Shown: piece after piece, positions 4,668 through 7,730 of the stretch
Numbering within the stretch: the first letter of the stretch is position 1
Layout of the letters: each line of letters begins with the position of its first letter
Assembly: GCA_025936195.1 (NCBI GenBank)
Contig: JAICTW010000102.1
Span: 1 to 7,730, forward strand
Direction of reading: 5' to 3'
Origin: Flavisolibacter sp.
Lineage (GTDB): Bacteria > Bacteroidota > Bacteroidia > Chitinophagales > Chitinophagaceae
Length of the DNA: 7,730 bases
The notes under the pieces: generated by a model
What the model was told of the DNA's origin: nothing
Seen by the model: only the letters and a program-made list of their open reading frames with translations
Databases searched by the model: none
Program-made: the position numbers and the translations under genes

Positions 4668-6671
4668 TTATTGCATCACTACGATCTTTTTAGAATATTG
4701 TTTGTTGTTTACAGTCAGCACACAGTAATAAACACCTTTTGCCAGCTTTGAAGCATCAACAGATAATTGATACAAATGATCGGGCTGCGCTTGCTGGTTA
4801 AACAGAACCTGCTCACGAACACCTCCGGCACTGTAAAGGATAAGACTTGCCTTTTCGCTTTGAGGAACTTTGAATGTGATCAAGGCTTTATCATGAACAG
4901 GATTCGGATAGCTTGAAAGTTGAACCGCATTGGTGCTGCTTTCAATTGCTATTTTTTCTGAGCTTGTTGCCTGGCGATTTGATCGCATCATTTCGCAATC
5001 AGAAAAATCCTGTTCAACCGTTTCATTCATCATGGTGCTGCATCCATTGATCCGATCTGTTACCATCAGAAGATAATCGCCGGGATACTCAGTTGATGTT
5101 TCTGCAGTGGCTGCAAAAAATCCATCCGGACCAAACCAGTTATAATCAACATTAGAGGATGAAGAACTGGCCTGCAAACTAACAGAAGTAGTAGCACAGC
5201 TAAGCACACCCGAACTCTGAATGGTAACATCAGCCGGAGGTGTAACATTCTGTTCTACTGTTGTAGCAGCGGCAGAAGTACAACCGTTGATCAGGTCTGT
5301 AACGGTCAGTGTATAAGTACCCGGCATAGTTGTAGTAGCTATCGGTGATGAAGAACTAAAACCATCAGGACCTGTCCAATTGTAGCTCACTGCTTCTGTT
5401 GAGGAACTTCCCATCAGTGAAACCTGTGTAGTAAAGCAGGTCAGTGGTTCTGAATTGGAAGCTGTAACACCGGCAGGTGTAATGATATTTTGATCAACAT
5501 TTACCGTTGCCTGCGATCCGCATCCATTGCTTGTATCTGTAACCGTTAAGGTATAAACACCGGGCAAACTTGCTGTAGTGATTGCAGATGAAGAAGCAAA
5601 ACCATTCGGCCCCGACCAGTTATACACTACACCCTGAGTTCCTGATCCTCCTGTAAGTACCAGGCTGGATTGAGAACAGGTCAATGTTCCCATTACTGCA
5701 GGAATGGTGCTTACTTCTGCTGGTATAGTTGTGTTCTTTTTAATTTCAATGCTTGCATTGGATGAACAACCATTGCTATTATTGGAAAGCTCAAGATGAT
5801 ATGTTCCCGGTTTTGTAACCACAGGCATTGAAGAATCGGAAATAAAACTTTCAGGACCTGTCCATTTGTATTTTACATCGGTGGCATTGGTTGTAGCGGT
5901 CAATACCAATGAAGGATTGGAACAGGTAATAGCACCTGAGCCCGAAGCTTGGATCGTCAGAATGGCCGGTGCATTGATATCTTGCTGAACAACGGCAGCA
6001 TTGGTTGAAGTACAACCAGTGCCTGGATTAGTTACAGTTACTACATAAGTTCCCGGTGCCTGCACGGTTGGATTGGCAGCACTGGAAGTAAATCCATTAG
6101 GGCCTGTCCAGTTGAAAGCAGATCCTGTAATTGACGATGACGCGGAAAGTGTAACTGCAGGATGAGTACAGGTGATGGTTCCGCCAGTAGTGGTTACTAC
6201 CGGTGCTGTAACGTCACGAACAACCAATGCAGTATCACTAAAAGAAGTGCACGTAGCCGAAGAAACAGTAACGGTGTAAATGCCAGGTACTGTTGCAACA
6301 GGATTGGCTTGAGTGGAAGTGAAACCATTAGGTCCTGTCCAGCTAAAACTGGCTCCTGTATTTCCTGTAACGGCAGAAAGAGTTACCGATGGACGGGAAC
6401 AAGTGATAGAGCCTCCTGTAGCAGTAACCGTACAAGGAATAGTAAGTGTGCAGGAACCTAATTTATCTCCATGTGCCAGGTGGGCTTTCACTGCATTTTC
6501 ACTTACACAAATCACTACTTTTCCTTTATGGCAAATTAGCACTTTACCCGGCGGACAATTTTGCGAAAAGCCTGAGGGAACGCAACCAAAATACAGGCAA
6601 AAAGCCAAAGCAGCACGGACCCATTGTTTGCGTTTTACAAAACATGAGTGTAGAATTGATTTCATTAGCAT
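4668..6671 (-). CDS. Secreted Ig-like repeat protein with T9SS sorting domain
   Basis: A 667-residue extracellular or cell-surface protein. Residues 1-36 are a Sec signal peptide: basic KRK near 13-15, hydrophobic AALAFCLYFGC, and likely cleavage after PSGFS. Residues 39-80 are a small Cys/His-rich module (C39, C47, H48, C55, H64, H67, C74, C80). Six Ig-like repeats of about 80 residues follow (about 82-553), each with a W-x-G-P-x-x-F core (W111, W188, W270, W352, W432, W512), PGxY and two Cys 50-52 residues apart. Residues about 585-667 are a type A T9SS sorting domain beginning SSYPNPVHDKALITF and ending KGVYYCVLTVNNKQYSKKIVVMQ, which directs export and surface anchoring. No catalytic domain is seen, so an adhesin or structural role is inferred. 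M1 or M3 could be the start; upstream is AT-rich with no Shine-Dalgarno. It lies 44 bp downstream of another T9SS gene, possibly in the same transcript, and ends at a strong terminator. Confidence 0.9.
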   Translation of the reverse strand: MLMKSILHSCFVKRKQWVRAALAFCLYFGCVPSGFSQNCPPGKVLICHKGKVVICVSENAVKAHLAHGDKLGSCTLTIPCTVTATGGSITCSRPSVTLSAVTGNTGASFSWTGPNGFTSTQANPVATVPGIYTVTVSSATCTSFSDTALVVRDVTAPVVTTTGGTITCTHPAVTLSASSSITGSAFNWTGPNGFTSSAANPTVQAPGTYVVTVTNPGTGCTSTNAAVVQQDINAPAILTIQASGSGAITCSNPSLVLTATTNATDVKYKWTGPESFISDSSMPVVTKPGTYHLELSNNSNGCSSNASIEIKKNTTIPAEVSTIPAVMGTLTCSQSSLVLTGGSGTQGVVYNWSGPNGFASSSAITTASLPGVYTLTVTDTSNGCGSQATVNVDQNIITPAGVTASNSEPLTCFTTQVSLMGSSSTEAVSYNWTGPDGFSSSSPIATTTMPGTYTLTVTDLINGCTSAAATTVEQNVTPPADVTIQSSGVLSCATTSVSLQASSSSSNVDYNWFGPDGFFAATAETSTEYPGDYLLMVTDRINGCSTMMNETVEQDFSDCEMMRSNRQATSSEKIAIESSTNAVQLSSYPNPVHDKALITFKVPQSEKASLILYSAGGVREQVLFNQQAQPDHLYQLSVDASKLAKGVYYCVLTVNNKQYSKKIVVMQ
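5013..6434 (-). repeat. Six tandem Ig-like domain repeats
   Basis: Within the secreted protein, the W-x-G-P cores recur at spacings of 77, 82, 82, 80 and 80 residues. Paired cysteines are C91/C141, C168/C220, C250/C302, C332/C384, C412/C464 and C492/C544, suggesting one disulfide per domain. Repeats 4 to 6 resemble each other most (NW.GP.GF, YTLTVTD or YLLMVTD, NGC). At the DNA level the repeats are diverged but still recognisable, for example GGACCTGTCCA near 5370 and GGACCTGTCCATTT near 5854 on the + strand. Confidence 0.85.
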
Positions 6672-6715
6672 ATTGTATTTTATTGAATGATTACAGATTT
6701 GAAAGCAGGAAATTT

Positions 6716-7730
6716 TTATTGCCTGACCAGGGTAAGCCGGTGAAGCAGCTGATCATTTCCACTGATGTTTATAAAATAAATTCCTTTGCTTAAGGTTGAA
6801 AGATCAATGGGCAGCATACCATTTCCTGATGGAGCGTCCATTTGTTTTGCCCATTGCAGTTGACCTGCTGCATTGTTTAGTGAAATAATAAGATGGTCTC
6901 TCATTTTCAATGAGAAAAACAGATTGGTAGAGGATGATGTTATGGAAGGACGAAGTTGAAAGTTGGATCCGTTTTGATCATTTATCAACTTGATTGTAGA
7001 ACTGAATTGAGTAACTCCATTCCGATTTACTGTTTTTAATCTGTAATAATTAATGCCTCCAAATTTATCATCAACGAACCTGTATTGATTTTTTCCTTGC
7101 ACTGCACTCTGGCTGTCTATAGCTGCAAAGCCTTTATCGCGGAAGCTTGATTTTTGTACAACAAAATATTGAGCGGCTATTGTGTTTTCTACGGACCAGT
7201 TCAAAAGAGCTGCCGTTGTATTTAATTTTTCGGCGGTAAATGAAGTAAGCTTTACGGCTAAGGGAACGCCATCGCCTGCTACATACGTGTGCAAACTGAA
7301 TTCGGTCAACGTGGAAAAATCGCTGGCACTCACTCTTGAAAGCGGCCGGTTTGATTTCAGTACATTTTGCGTTTCCACAATCATGGAGCTGGCTGAACGG
7401 ACCATCATTACATTGTTACTATCGAAAAGTGGTTGCTCTTCTGACTTGTTCCATTTAAGGTCTAAAGAAACGGTGCTTCCGCCAGGCGTTCCTTCACTTA
7501 CCTTCCATGTGCAATTAATGGTACGTCCTGCAAAACTTCCAGGAATGGGTTGATCGTTCACAGTCACAGTAAAGCGGTCGCCTATTCCTTTATTTTGAAG
7601 AAGCAAAGGATTGTACACAGCGTTGGTTGGACCTACCGGAAAAACAACACTTCCATCCTGCGGTCTGATTGCTTCGTATTGCAAACCTCCCAGTCCGGTA
7701 TTAGCTGCTCCTGCACTTCCATTACCTGTA
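6716..7730 (-). CDS. T9SS cargo protein, C-terminal part (5' end outside window)
   Basis: The frame is open from the window's edge to the TAA at 6716-6718, giving 337 visible codons; the true start lies beyond 7730. A TTG at 7684-7682 is simply an internal Leu. The first visible residues are Gly/Ala-rich (TGNGSAGAANTGLGG), followed by FPVGPTNAVYNPLLLQN, a phrase typical of large Bacteroidota surface proteins. A fibronectin-III-like domain starts at AVKLTSFTAEKLNTTAALL and runs through INYYRLKTVNRNG (nucleotides about 6990-7260). The last 80 residues resemble a T9SS sorting tail ending LSTLSKGIYFINISGNDQLL and HRLTLVRQ, but the usual YPNPV start is replaced by LRPSITSSS. It would be exported across both membranes. 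It precedes the other T9SS gene by 44 bp on the same strand with no terminator visible between, so co-transcription is plausible. Confidence 0.88.
   Translation of the reverse strand, partial: TGNGSAGAANTGLGGLQYEAIRPQDGSVVFPVGPTNAVYNPLLLQNKGIGDRFTVTVNDQPIPGSFAGRTINCTWKVSEGTPGGSTVSLDLKWNKSEEQPLFDSNNVMMVRSASSMIVETQNVLKSNRPLSRVSASDFSTLTEFSLHTYVAGDGVPLAVKLTSFTAEKLNTTAALLNWSVENTIAAQYFVVQKSSFRDKGFAAIDSQSAVQGKNQYRFVDDKFGGINYYRLKTVNRNGVTQFSSTIKLINDQNGSNFQLRPSITSSSTNLFFSLKMRDHLIISLNNAAGQLQWAKQMDAPSGNGMLPIDLSTLSKGIYFINISGNDQLLHRLTLVRQ

Noticed and set aside
5013..6434. CRISPR array or DNA-level tandem repeat
   Set aside because: The periodicity is about 240 bp, in frame, and degenerate at DNA level; it is protein domain repetition.
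6313..6690. Open + strand frame of 125 codons opposite the secreted repeat protein
   Set aside because: It lies antisense to a gene with a clear signal peptide, repeats and sorting domain. Its translation has no recognisable motif; the openness reflects the repetitive Thr/Ser/Gly-rich coding on the other strand. The same applies to the frames at 6162-6461 and 6446-6793.
7182..7553. Open + strand frame of 123 codons opposite the partial T9SS protein
   Set aside because: It lies antisense to a well-supported gene with fibronectin-like and sorting-tail features. No motif or ribosome site was seen.
7682..7684. TTG as start codon of the last - strand gene
   Set aside because: The frame stays open to the window edge, and the residues upstream fit a Gly/Ala-rich surface-protein segment, so this is an internal Leu and the gene is truncated by the window.

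Overview
The window looks like a chromosomal piece of a Bacteroidota bacterium, most likely from the Chitinophagaceae or a close relative. Three things point there. Two large secreted proteins end in type IX secretion (T9SS, Por) sorting tails. Starts are preceded by A-rich stretches rather than clear Shine-Dalgarno sequences. One intergenic region holds a perfect match to the Bacteroidota -7 promoter element TAnnTTTG. The taxon is inferred from these features, not from any database match.

Layout. Positions 1-54 may be the last codons of an unidentified upstream gene. Positions 79-3286 are an AT-rich block of four genes, all on the + strand: an AraC-family regulator, a short-chain dehydrogenase/reductase (SDR), and two unrelated-looking small reductases of the RibD C-terminal/dihydrofolate-reductase fold. 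Positions 3297-7730 are visibly richer in GC and entirely on the - strand: a 12-helix MFS transporter, then, behind a strong intrinsic terminator, a 667-residue secreted protein with six Ig-like repeats, and the 3' part of another T9SS cargo protein that runs off the window.

How the genes may work together. The AraC regulator and SDR sit 68 bp apart and plausibly form a regulator-target pair. The two small reductases are each separated from their neighbour by a structured intergenic module, not by ordinary operon spacing. The two T9SS genes are 44 bp apart and could be co-transcribed, with the terminator at 4611-4646 ending that unit. The MFS gene has its own upstream region with candidate operator repeats.

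Main point of interest. The three single-gene units SDR, reductase 1 and reductase 2 are each followed by a copy of the core ACGAACCGCT (1789, 2631, 3289). The first copy leads into a long imperfect palindrome (1803-1950) that encloses a Bacteroidota-type promoter. A GTTAGGC sequence matching the integron attC GTTRRRY core lies 14 bp before the second copy. The third copy overlaps the stop codons of both reductase 2 and the convergent MFS gene. Together this resembles a small mobile gene-cassette array with attC-like sites. No integrase lies in the window and no site is a clean canonical attC, so this remains a hypothesis.
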